64,000 bases of DNA from Zanthoxylum bungeanum (taxonomy: Eukaryota > Streptophyta > Magnoliopsida > Sapindales > Rutaceae). Within the stretch, counting starts at the first letter, position 1. Each line of letters starts with the position of its first letter. This document shows, one piece after another, positions 44,611 through 54,507 of this stretch. The stretch is from assembly GCA_019454045.1 (NCBI GenBank), contig SKCR01038161.1:62001-126000 (forward strand). Direction: 5' to 3'. The notes beneath the pieces are model-generated. The model saw only the letters and a list, made by a program, of their open reading frames with translations. It had not been told where the DNA came from and made no database searches. The position numbers and the translations under genes were made by a program.

Positions 44611-45626
44611 TGCATGAGCTCGCTTAGCATGATCCAAGGAAGCCAACCTTGTGCAAATCCTTATGGTTATAGAAAAAGTAAAATGATGCACTTCAACCCC
44701 AGAATCACACATCTCATAATATAAAATCCAGAGGTTCTTCACTGCACCCTGAAGTGCATAACCTTCTAAAATGGTGTTCCATCCTACAGTAGTATTCTCT
44801 AACATCTCATCAAAAGCACCTTGAGCATCTTCAATGCTCCCACATTTACTATACATGTCAATCAACGCACAAGATATAAAAGAATTATCACCAACACCCA
44901 TTTTCAAAGCACATGAATGCAACAGTTTTCCCACAGAAATGCACCCCAGTCCGGCAGAGGCCCAGTTCATAGAAGTAAATGTTCGTGACCCAAAATCAGA
45001 AAACTCCTCCCATATATCTAAAAACAACCAAAATGCCTCTAAATAATCCCCTGAGTCAATCATCCCTGCAATTATCATGTTGCACGTAACCAAGTTCCTC
45101 TCAGGCATTTCCTCAAACAACCTACGCGCATCAATCATCATCCCACATTTGACGTGCATAAGCAACACCCTTCGTATACAGATCGGGTTCAAACCTGGTA
45201 CTTAGCATGAAATTAAACACTCTATTCACTTTCTTTAATGGACCTCAAACCTAAACAGGCTCTAATTACCGCATCATAAGTGTTGTTACTCACATCAAAA
45301 CCGCCCTCAAACTCCAAAATCTCAAACAGTTCGAGCACCTCTGTACACCTTTTGTTCAACACTAACTTCTCCATCTGACTACAAATCCCTGGACTGGGTT
45401 TCTTCATTTGGGTCTCTGAAAAATTAGTCTCCTTTAATTCTGAAGAGAAAGAAACGACGGTTGATCGACGGTGGACATTGGCCGGATTGAATTGAACAGA
45501 TTTAAAGTGAAGTTTGCGAGTGGATCCAAGGATAGATGTGCTGGTTTTGAGAGGGTCGAGCATAAACTTTTTGTTAGATCTGCCATTACTTATTGCATTC
45601 AGAGACAGCGGTCGAACGAACTTCAC
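44611..45626 (-). pseudogene. Captured PPR gene fragment in the right LTR of B
   Basis: The same fragment as in the left LTR. From 45192 it is open for 228 codons through LMHVKCGMMIDARRLFEEM, ALIDMYSKCGSIEDAQG and ICTRLASLDHAKRAHAGL and then continues about 35 codons into LTR sequence (to 44506). It is broken upstream by a 5-base deletion near 45172 and an extra base near 45231. The left copy lacks these lesions but has others, so the version first captured was probably open throughout. There is no sign of the C-terminal half of the protein. It is unlikely to make a working PPR protein. Confidence 0.85.
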
Positions 45627-46032
45627 GAGAGTAAACCGTCGCCATTTTTGAAATTGACCGGGAGAGAGAGTGTTTGGGTGCTAAGAAAGTGCGAGAAAAT
45701 GGGAGAGAGGGAGTTTTGTTACTGCAACATTTCTAGGTTAATTTGGGCGTGTATATTGTTTTATAGAACTATAGAGAATTTTGTTGTGGAGGGAAGTAGG
45801 AGGGGATTTAGGGTTTCCTTGCTTTCTTTGTTGTCTGTTTGCCGTGAATATGTGTGGGACCGGAGGAGGCCGAGAGAGTCATTAGGGTTTATTTTGGTTG
45901 TTGTCCATGAGAGACGGTCCAGAGAAGTGGGAGAAGCCAGAGAATTAGGGTTTTTCTTCTTCTTTTTTTGTTTTTCTTTTTGGCGTGAGTTCCATGGGCT
46001 GAAGCCAGGGGATTAGGGTTATTTTAGGGTTC

Positions 46033-46040
46033 CTTATATA
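46033..46040 (-). promoter_or_regulatory. TATA box in the B 5' LTR
   Basis: Minus-strand TATATAAG placed upstream of the captured PPR fragment, so LTR transcripts would carry it in sense. Confidence 0.5.
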
Positions 46041-46299
46041 GTGGTGCATTAGGATTAGGGTTTTGGATGGGTGCATACCGGCCTTTGGTAGGTGCGGGCG
46101 TTTTGGGCCAAAGTTAACGTTTGAAACATGAATCGACTAAGTGAAACTGCGGCTAACTAGCGAATTTAAATTTGACGAGCGATTAATTTTTTTAATTTTC
46201 CATTTCGACGTCTGTTTCCCGCGACTCTCGCGACTTATAGGGTAGTGCCTCCTTACGAGGCTCATCATTGGGCTTTCATGCAAAAATACAGTGTCTACA

Positions 46300-46753
46300 C
46301 CCACCAACTTACATCAAATGTCTACACAAGTGATGGAAGTTGTTATTAGTTGAGAAAAAGCTTAGATTGCTTTTGACACAACTCAAGCTAATTCCAACAC
46401 ACAAACTAAGTATAAATTAATTGGTCAACTTTGGAAGTTAGCACTAGTTACTATTCACAGCAAATAAAAACCTCTCTCTTCTCCTCTCTACCTCTTGGCC
46501 GAAACTTTGCACTCATGGAGGGGCAATTTTTCTTTCAAAATTTGTTCATGCTAGCACATAAAGAAGTGAATCAAGGTGATAGGGAAACACACCCAAGGGT
46601 TTAGGACTCTATTCCAAGTTTGGAGCTTCATCTTCAACAAAGAAAAGCCTTGAAATTCATCTAATCAAAGTAAGTAATTTCCGCAACTCTCTTTGATTTA
46701 TTCACACACAAATCACTCTTAGACGATCTTGGCATGTTCTAGGAACACTAACA
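46300..46753 (+). repeat. 3' LTR of E1, last segment
   Basis: Resumes the E1 LTR after B with the second CCCAC and ends CTAGGAACACTAACA at 46753, matching 9476-9927. After it, integrase of D resumes. Confidence 0.92.
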
Positions 46754-47758
46754 TTCTACACCTGACATTCTTGTTGAAGTACCTCGCCATTCTCTACTGG
46801 TGGGCCACAAGTCGTATGGAAGTATTTTCTTAACTCATCAATGGTATCAAGACTGTGAATCAGAAACTGTCGATTGGAATCTTCTTTGAGCCATTAGTAA
46901 CATTGGGATAGGACATTTCCTTCCGCTTAAGAACCAAATGCTAGTGAGAATGAGGTTTCTCAAGTCGACGAACGAACCGTTATTCTGTAGGACCATAGAA
47001 GTTCATCTGCCCATGCTCCTTCTGCTTTCTCCAACCTTTTCTTCATAGTGCTCATAATAGTCTTGTTGGAAGAGTCAGCTTGACTATTGGCTTGAGGGTA
47101 GTGTGGGGTTGAGAAGTTGAGTTTGATACCAATTCCTACAAAAGTCTTGGAACTGATGGCTAATAAATTGAGAATCATTATCAATCATAATCTCTCTTGG
47201 TAGCCTTAATTGGCATTTAATATTCTTCCAAATTGAGGCTCATAGCTCTTTATCTCGAATCTTGGCAAAAGCTTCGGCTTCAATCCATTTAGAGCAGTAA
47301 TCTGTCAGCACAAACACGTAGACTCACTGTCTTAAGACGGTTGGGAGTTTTCCAACGATATCCATTCCCAACTTCATGAATGGCCAAGGAGAAAGAATAA
47401 GATTTAGCCTTTCTAGTGGTAGATCGGAGACTGGGGTGAACCATTGACATTTATCACATCTACGGGTGAAGTTGACAATGTTGGCACGCATGGTAGGCCA
47501 ATAGTATCCTGCAGTATGGGCTTGACATGCAAGGCTTCTTCCTTCGAAATAATTCCCATACTCTCCCTCATGCAATTCTGCCAACACATAGCATGCTTCC
47601 TCGGGAGTAAGGGACTTGAGGTAGGGCCCAGAGAATGATCTCTTTAGGAGTTGGTAATCATATAGAGTGAACCTTGTAGCTTGGCGTTGAATCTTTCTGG
47701 CTGCGGTTTTGTCTGTTGGGAGTATGTCATCTTGTAAGTATTTGGTTATTGGTGTCAT
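46754..47758 (-). pseudogene. Integrase of element D, main part
   Basis: The minus strand has an N-terminal zinc block (RRCDKCQWFTP), then LSPWPFMKLGMDIVGKLP (first Asp), a damaged middle, and [21 protein letters not shown] in which the catalytic Glu of the usual QANGQAE motif is Asp. The end RMARYFNKNVRCR is cut by E1 at 46753, with the C-terminus at 7764-7967. At least three frame changes are present. Confidence 0.8.
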
Positions 47759-47769
47759 CCATGAGTCAG

Positions 47770-48330
47770 CTAGAGTGACTGAGCCGACGACCTTAGCTTC
47801 CTCTTTCTAGGTGGTTGGGCATTGTAAATACACCACTGGAATAGATTGGGGTTTTCCCTTTGCATTTTTGAACCAAGAGTAGCCAAAGCATCCACATGAG
47901 TATTTTCATCCTTAGAAACTTGTAAAATCGTGAGTTCCTCAAATGTCGATTTAAGTTCTTCTACCTTCTGTAAGTAGGATTCCATTTGCGAGTCGTGTGC
48001 TTGATATGAACCTTGGAATTGGTTGACAATTAATTGGGAATCTGAATTTACTTTTATCTTCCTCACTCCTAGTTCTTTGGCCAAGGTCAAACCAGCTATC
48101 AGAGCTTCATACTCGGCTTCATTTTTGGTGATTTTGAAACCATATTTAACCGACTACTGTAGCGTGTCACCTTTAGGGGTGGTGATCAAAATTCCCAATC
48201 TGCAACATCACTTGTTGCTGGACCCTTCGACTATAAGTTTCCATGTGACAGTCGACTGGACACATTGAATTTCTATCTCAACGGGTACTTGTAGACTGGG
48301 GATGAAGTCGGCCATAAAATCTACTAGAGC
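47770..48330 (-). pseudogene. Archaeal-type RNase H of element D
   Basis: The extra RNase H of the Tat lineage. The Glu region is KITKNEAEYEALIAGL, the next Asp is in VNSDSQLIVNQFQGSY and the last in HVDALATLGSK. The first catalytic Asp (expected V-D-G) is Glu (VEGSSN). A stop and a frameshift near 48090-48190 split it. It sits between RNase H and integrase as usual. Confidence 0.78.
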
Positions 48331-49400
48331 TTGAGATTTGATCACGATCTATGGCTGGTAAGTGATGTCATGTTCTCCAAGCTCCGCAGCCCATTTCACC
48401 AATCTCCTAGAGAGCTCAAGTTTATGGAGTATGCTTCTCAAGGGGTAAAAAGTGTAGACAGTGATTGGATGCCCTTTAAAATAAGGGCGAGAATTTCGAG
48501 CAGCTGTTATCAAAGCGAGTGCCAACTTCTCCATATGTTTCAGCATCGAGTATAGCCTTACTCACATAGTAGGTTGGGAGTTGCGTTCCTTTTTCCTCTC
48601 TGATTATGCCGCACTAACTGCTTGCTCTGAAACCCCCAAATAGAGGAAAAGCATCTCATTGACGACTGGTATTGATAGAAATAGTGGGGTTGTCAAGTAC
48701 CTATTAAGTTCTTTTAAAGCTTCTTCGCTTGCTAGGGTACATTCAAAGCTCTCTTCTTTCTTGAGGGCAGAGAATAACAAAAAACTATAGTCTATAGAAT
48801 TGGAGATGAACCGGTTCAAAGCTGTGATCCTCCCAGCAAGTCTCATGACATCTTTCGGGCTAGTAAGAGATAGGATATTGAGGATGGATTTAATCTGATC
48901 AGGGTTAGCTTCTATTCCTCGTCGAGTAACCATGTAGCCTAGAAACTTACCTGAAGCAACACCGAATGCTCATTTTGTGGGGTTCAGCTTTATGCCATAT
49001 TTCCTAATAATGTCGAATGTTTGCCCCAAGTGCTCTAGGTGTTGCTCGTCCTTCAATGATTTCACCAACATTTCATCTATATATACCTCAATGGTCTTCC
49101 CAATATGTTGGGAGAACATCTTGTTGATGAGACATTGGTAGGTGGCTCTAACATTTTTGAGTCTGAATGGCATCACCCTGTAGCAATAGATACCTTTGTT
49201 GGTGACCAAGGTAGTCTTCTCTTGGTCATTTGGGTGCATGAGGATTTGATTGTATCTTGAGTATGCATCCATGAAGCTCAACAACTCATGTCCAATTGTA
49301 GCATCGACCATTGAATCAATATGAGGTAGAAGGAACAAATCTTTTGGACATGCTTTGTTCAAATCGGTAAAGTAGGTGCATACTCACCATTTCCAATTCT
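48331..49400 (-). pseudogene. Reverse transcriptase-RNase H of element D
   Basis: The minus strand shows RT blocks: NKACPKDLFLLPHIDSMVDA, MDAYSRYNQILMHPNDQEKT (first Asp), CYRVMPFRLKNVRATYQ and VYIDEMLVKS, where the YXDD box reads YIDE. Then come the connection (ALNRFISNSIDYSFL) and RNase H with AELGEHDITYQP at the end (48349). There are frame changes near 48950, 48600 and 48350. In an active element it copies RNA to DNA; this copy is dead. Confidence 0.83.
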
Positions 49401-49981
49401 TCTTTCGAACCACGATGAAGTTTGCTAGCCACTCCGGGTATTAGACTTTTTTGATTGCTCCATTTTGTAATAGTTTCTGAACCTCCTCATCAATGATTAT
49501 GTTCATTTTTATAGCAAACTTTCTCTTTTTCTACATGATAGGGGTGTATTTTGGGTCTATATGTAACTCATGTGTTATCATCTCAGGATCTATGCCTATC
49601 TATCTTCATGAGACCAGGCAAAACAGTCATGTCGCTCTTTGAGAAAGTTTATTAGAACATGACGTAGCTTAGGTTCGATGTAAGCTCTAATCAGTGTTTT
49701 ATGGTCCTTATACTGAGGATGGATTTTAACCTCGCCGAGTTCTTCAATGTTGGGTTGATCTTGCATGGCTCTATGAGATCTTTTTCTGCAATTGTTATGT
49801 CGACTGAGACTTAGCCTTCAAAGTCATTTGGTAGAAACTTATTGAGGGAAGATGGTCCCCTTTAATCTTCTGGATACCCCACTTGGTGGGGAATTTTAAC
49901 ACGTGGTGGTAGGTGGAAGAGACTGCTCTCATGTCTGGATCCAAGGTCGACCAATGATCAAGTTGTGGGCTGAGGGACAAT
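49401..49981 (-). pseudogene. RT N-terminal part and linker of D, heavily decayed
   Basis: Minus-strand remnants of the RT fingers region (an FKTAGVIR-like 'ASEWLA' area near 49400-49440) and of the protease-RT linker, with stops in all frames. It is assigned by position. Confidence 0.5.
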
Positions 49982-50344
49982 CTAAGACCAAGAAGGTGGT
50001 GATTTTATTGATCCCTCCGGTGTAGACTGGAGAGATTTTTCTCCTCGAGTGCATTTTTGTTCCTTACTAAACCTTATCAGCGCAGTCGACCGTCGGTTGA
50101 TTTTATCCAATTCTACTCCCATGTTTGCTAGGGTATTAGTGAAGAAGATGTTGGCTGAGGATCCGGTATCGACCAATGCCAGCTTGATCATAACCTCTAC
50201 AACCCGTAATGAGATTACCAGAGCATCGTGGTGGAGGTTCGTCCAACTGGAGTTGTTGTCGTCTGTGAATTTGATTGTTAGGTCGGTGAACATCCATTTA
50301 TTCGACATTGTAGAGTGGGTCATCAACGATATAACGACCCTCAT
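49982..50344 (-). pseudogene. Aspartic protease of element D
   Basis: The minus strand has LALVDTGSSANIFF, the retropepsin active site with DTG intact, preceded by HHDALVISLRV and followed by LANMGVELDKI, as in plant Tat proteases. The frame is lost after about 50050. Confidence 0.8.
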
Positions 50345-50431
50345 GTGTCTTTTGACGGCTGAGTAAGAAACACCACTGACTTCAGATCCGCTTGAAATAA
50401 AATTAAATGTATTATTTATCGGTGGTGGTGG

Positions 50432-51900
50432 CTAGGGACCGTCCTCTCGTTCGTCTCTGTCGTCTCTTCGGGCCAATGTAGCTTTGCCTTTCTCCGTAAG
50501 AAAGTCTTTCAGATGTCCTTTATTTAGTATCTCCAAAACTTCTAACCTCAGGGCCACACAGTCAGCTGTCGTATGGTCGTAGTCTCGGTGGAACTCGTAC
50601 CATATAATTCTGTCTTTTCTGGTAGGATCATCTCTGGAGCGTGAGGGCCACTTTACCTCGTTCCCCATCTTCTTGACGACTAAGACTAATTCCCATGGAG
50701 AAACGGTGAAGTTGTATTCTGGAAGTTTTGGGATGTCATAAGAAGCCTTGTCTTAGACCTTGTAAGGTCGATGATCAAAATCTCGATTGAGTGGGCAATG
50801 GTTTCTCATTTGGTTAGCTTTTTTATCTATTGAATGCTAGTTTTTGCGAATAAAGTCTTTGGGTCACTTTGGAGGATTTGGTATCCTCTCACTTTGTATA
50901 CCGAGGAACTTTCTCTTTTCTTGTTCCTTCTATCCTCTTCTTATCTGATTTCGATTTGGGCTCGGGCCATCACCTGATCTATTGTGTAGCATCGGCCTTT
51001 TGTTAGTTTCTTATAAATCTTGTTGTCAGCTAGCAACCCATTTCTGTAGTCTTCAACAGTAGTAGGCTGGTGGAGATTCGGTATAGATTTTCTTTCCTTC
51101 TTGAAGCGAGCTACGTAGCCTCGTAGGGATTCTCCCTTACGTTGTTGAATTACATTAAGGTCGTCTATGGTTTTCTCAAGTTTTCAAGAGCTAGAAAAAT
51201 GCTCTATAAACTTGTCAGCTTGTTCTTGATACGACCCAATAGTCCGGTATGGTAGATTGATGAACCAAGTATGGGCGGGACCTGCCAATATTTGTCCAAA
51301 CCCTATGCACATGCCAGTTTCCCTTTAGTGTGGAGCCAGACCTGTAGACATCATTTTGTATTTATAATGGATCACATGGTCGTCTGGATCAGTGAATATA
51401 TCATACAACTTCATATCTGGAGGGCTGAACTTCCGTGGGAGTTCGACGGAAGTAATGGTCCCTAAGAAGGGAGTGTCTGAAATCGTACATGCTCGGCTTT
51501 TTCTTAAGGGTCGTCTGACGCCTGGTAGGCTAGATAAGATCGCCTCTTTGAAATCTTGCATCTTTTTGCGCATAGTAGAGGTAACTTGTTGTGCCTTGTC
51601 GGTTGGAGAGATATGTTTGCTTTGGTGATTCGTTGGGTGGTTTTCTTATAGTGGATTATCGCTTGCCACATTATTGAATGCTCTTAAGAGGTTGGTTTGA
51701 ATGTCAAGGTTGCTTGGACGTTCTGGAATTTCTCATAGTTGGGCGGTTGAGAAAATATGCTCTAATTGCTTCTGAAAGGTTGTGTTGGGGCTTCATATGG
51801 CTAAGTTTTCCTCCTCCAATGCTCGCAGTTGTTCTTGAAGACTGGCCAAGTGAGCGACCATAGGTTCTGGCATTTGTTCGCTGCTTGAGGCCATGAGTGA
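50432..51900 (-). pseudogene. Gag of element D
   Basis: The minus-strand N-terminal region contains MASSSEQMPEPMVAHLASL and a short coiled coil (51793-51890). The core has TPFLGTITSVELPRKFSPPD and MKLYDIFTDPDDHVIHYK (51325-51470). The C-terminal part includes the zinc-knuckle-like WYEFHRDYDHTTADC, in which the first cysteine is Tyr. Stops and shifts separate these parts. Gag would form the particle. Confidence 0.8.
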
Positions 51901-51956
51901 CTGCATTTTTAAGGGTCGTAGACTGAAGGATCTTCGTTTGCTAAAAATTGCTAAGG

Positions 51957-51973
51957 CCCAATTGTGGGTGCCA
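51957..51973 (-). promoter_or_regulatory. Primer binding site of D
   Basis: The minus strand reads TGGCACCCACAATTGGG, four bases after the LTR end. It resembles the TGGCGCCCAC-type sites seen in Retand-like elements. Confidence 0.6.
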
Positions 51974-51977
51974 AAAT

Positions 51978-52106
51978 TGTAGACACTGGATTTCACCTGA
52001 GGTCCACAATTGAGAATTTATATGATGAGGCACTAGCGATCCTGCAAAATGAAGGTAGAGTGAGCGGGGAGTTTCTACCCATCGGTGTGGTGGGTGTCGT
52101 ATGCAC
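51978..52106 (-). repeat. 5' LTR of D, U5 remnant
   Basis: 129 bases ending (minus) CCAGTGTCTACA next to the PBS. The rest of the LTR is displaced by copia F, which inserted at 52107. Confidence 0.65.
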
Positions 52107-54493
52107 TGTTAGGGTTGGTACTCGGAGCGCCAATTTCTTATGTATTTCCCAGTAAATACTTTTGTAAATATTTTATTATGAATAAAATAAACAGATTCTA
52201 TAATATATCATCTCTTTATATACGGTAAAAATATTAATGACCTTAGAATGATTGGTTATGATATAGTTGTAAAAGCGTCGTGACTGTCATTGAGTTGTAT
52301 CATTACAGTATCATTTCTTGAACTGTTCCTGGTCAAGGTTTACATTACTTGGTCAGTAAGTAAACCCACAGTCGCAGAGACTGGTATGTGTCGTATATTG
52401 CAATCTTGGATTTCAATGGTTGCTCAATGAACCATGAGTCTTGGAGACTCATATAGACATGTAGGTGTTTATATCAGATAAATACTGAACGACTCATCGA
52501 AGATTCTTAATAGATTGTACGCCAACTTCAATAAGAATCTCTCGGGTTGAGTAGCATAGTGATTCTTTGACTTGAGATACCATTGTAAATATATGAGATA
52601 TCCTACATACTTTGATGACAGTCAAGTCATCGACCTCTTTAGGTCAGACCTCCTCCTTTTTATTGATTGTAAACTGATCCTTATGATATCCTATGTGTGT
52701 CAAGAAAGTATCCGTCATTTTTGTGTACATAGCATAAGTATTCAATATAGAATTAGCAATCTGTTAAATCCATGGGCCTGTGGTACACTGTAGAATTGAG
52801 TTTTAAGTGTTATAAGGAGATTGCTAATAGAAATGTCGACAAGATTATATCTATAGAGATTTGACATTAATATCTATATCTCTGGAATAATCTGGACACC
52901 TGTGATGAAAGGATTATACATATGCAATGACCTCGACCTGTATTGTTCATTGAGTTTATCTGTGGTCATCATAATTTACGGGTGGGTAGATTATAGACAC
53001 GAAATTGGATTTCGTGATGAATATGCCTGAACTTAAAGAGTCTCAATATTGAAATATACCCATAGAGCACTAGGGCAATATTTATGAATAATTTTGATTA
53101 TTTATAAATTGTTTAACGATTAAACGAAAGATACATACATAAGAGTCTTTCAGATATTTCCTAATTAATATGTATTTATAATTCATATATGATTTTATTA
53201 AATACACATTAATTAATTATCAAATTATGATATTTGACATATATTATTAATATATGTATTTGGATTATTTAAAATAAATATAATAAATATAATACATATA
53301 TTTAAATATTTATATTTAAGTAATTATTTAATTATTTAATTGTTAAATAATTAAATTAATTGAAATATAAAATATCTAAATTGATATTTTAAATTTGGAA
53401 ATGATTAAAGTGTAAATGTTTGACTTTTTCATTTAAACAAAATATTGTCAAATTGATTTTGACTTCTTTTTTTTTTATTAAAGTTTGAAAAATATCTATT
53501 TTATTTTTATGCCCATTTTCGGCCAACCCTAGAATTATAAAAGGGTTTTATTTTTTCATTCACTTCAAAAAATGTTAAGCCTCCAATTATTACAAAAAGA
53601 AAAGTTGAGAGAAAAAGTGAAGAACAAAGAAGAAATTCAAAGGAAACTTGAAGATTAGTAGGTAATTTCAATTTTTCCTTAACTAGAATAATATTTTTAT
53701 GGTTCTTAGCTACAACAAGTGATGCTTGATTGTTTTTCTACTCTCTTGGTTTTATAATAAGGATGTTGGAAGCTTGAATGAAAGATGTTAGCATGTATGT
53801 TATCAAAGTAAGCTTGTTAAGTGTTAATAAGCTCTCTTTTAGTCATTAGATGACTTGGTTTCTATTCTAGAGTTGTTAGGCCACTCATTAATGACCTAGA
53901 ATTGTTTTGAAGTGGTGAGACTTGTTTGGTGTTGTAAAGATTAGATTAAAGTGTTGTATTGAATGAATTTTAGTTAATTTTGTTAATTTGATTAATTTGA
54001 AAAATTAGGGTCCTAACCTAAACCAAAATTGGGGCTTTTCATATATGTATTGTAATATGAAGTATATGAGATTTATGAATCATTTTGGTAGTGATTGGAA
54101 ATCACCTAAAGTTTTATTTGGCTATTTATGACTAAAATGATCAAAATACACAATAATGGGGTCTCTCGGCAATTTCAAGGAAAATTGGAGATTTTGTGTG
54201 TGAGTTGTATTTTGATGTATATAACATGTATAAATCATTTTGACAGTGATTGGAAATCACCTAATTTTGTATTTGACAAATTATGACTAAAATGATCAAA
54301 ATACAAACCTTTGGGGGTCTCTCAGTAATTTAAAAAAAAATCACGATTTTGGGTAAAAACTGAATTTTTGAGTATTGAGTAATTAAAATAAATTAGATTA
54401 TTTTAATTACCCAAGAAAAATTATTGAAATCGGAAAATTTTGATTTTTCATGTTCTGCTGTGTTACCCAGTAATACCGTTAAAAACCCCAACA
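52107..54493 (+). repeat. 5' LTR of F
   Basis: Starts TGTTAGGGTT and ends AACCCCAACA, an almost perfect terminal inverted repeat. A TATA box (TATAAAAGG) is at 53536-53544. The part 53150-53450 is extremely AT-rich. Near 54060-54310 there are two copies of a segment with AGTGATTGGAAATCACCTAA, itself an inverted repeat. No gene is seen. Confidence 0.85.
53536..53544 (+). promoter_or_regulatory. TATA box in the F LTR
   Basis: TATAAAAGG, about 950 bases before the LTR end. Confidence 0.55.
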
Positions 54494-54497
54494 AAAA

Positions 54498-54507
54498 TGG
54501 TATCAGA
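54498..54507 (+). promoter_or_regulatory. Primer binding site of F
   Basis: TGGTATCAGA, then diverging (CGAG). It is a tRNA-iMet-type site four bases after the LTR. Confidence 0.75.

Larger units (their letters stand above)
37501..46299 (-). mobile_element. Non-autonomous Tat-related element B with PPR-gene capture
   Basis: An 8,799-bp minus-strand element with LTRs 37501-40255 (3') and 43552-46299 (5') and target duplication CCCAC (37496-37500 and 46300-46304). PBS and LTR ends match A. The 3.3-kb internal region has no gag or pol: it consists of a leader, rearranged 3' UTR blocks, a minisatellite and a fragment of a copia LTR. Both LTRs contain a piece of a plant PPR gene. It must rely on proteins from a related full-length element. 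Confidence 0.92.
43552..46299 (-). repeat. 5' LTR of B (right copy)
   Basis: 2748 bp, with the same structure as the left LTR: PPR fragment (44611-45626), telo-boxes (near 45808, 45883, 45946, 46013 and 46051), TATATAAG at 46033-46040, and a second PBS core at 43646-43656. It differs from the left copy at many positions, more than the E2 pair does. Confidence 0.92.
7968..46753 (+). mobile_element. Copia element E1, split by three nested insertions
   Basis: A plus-strand Ty1/copia element with 5' LTR 7968-9927, PBS, a long leader, gag, protease, integrase, RT (to 15419), RNase H (from 25498), polypurine tract and a 3' LTR in three pieces (26033-27511, 37434-37500, 46300-46753). Removing E2, A and B with their 5-bp duplications leaves about 9.98 kb, close to the 10.07 kb of its relative E2. 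The flanks are AGAAG on the left and TTCTA on the right, so no target duplication is visible. All genes carry many stops. It belongs to the same family as E2 but is clearly older. Confidence 0.88.
4973..52106 (-). mobile_element. Tat/Retand-type gypsy element D (host of the nest), decayed
   Basis: A minus-strand Ty3/gypsy element read from right to left: 5' LTR fragment (51978-52106), PBS, gag, protease, RT, RNase H, a second (archaeal-type) RNase H, integrase, then an antisense ORF. The second RNase H and the antisense ORF point to the Tat/Retand group. Copia E1 splits integrase: its C-terminus is at 7764-7967 and the rest resumes at 46754. The 5' LTR is cut by copia F at 52107 and the left end abuts the J LTR at 4972, so the 3' LTR is not recognisable. 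Stops and frameshifts occur in every gene. Confidence 0.75.
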
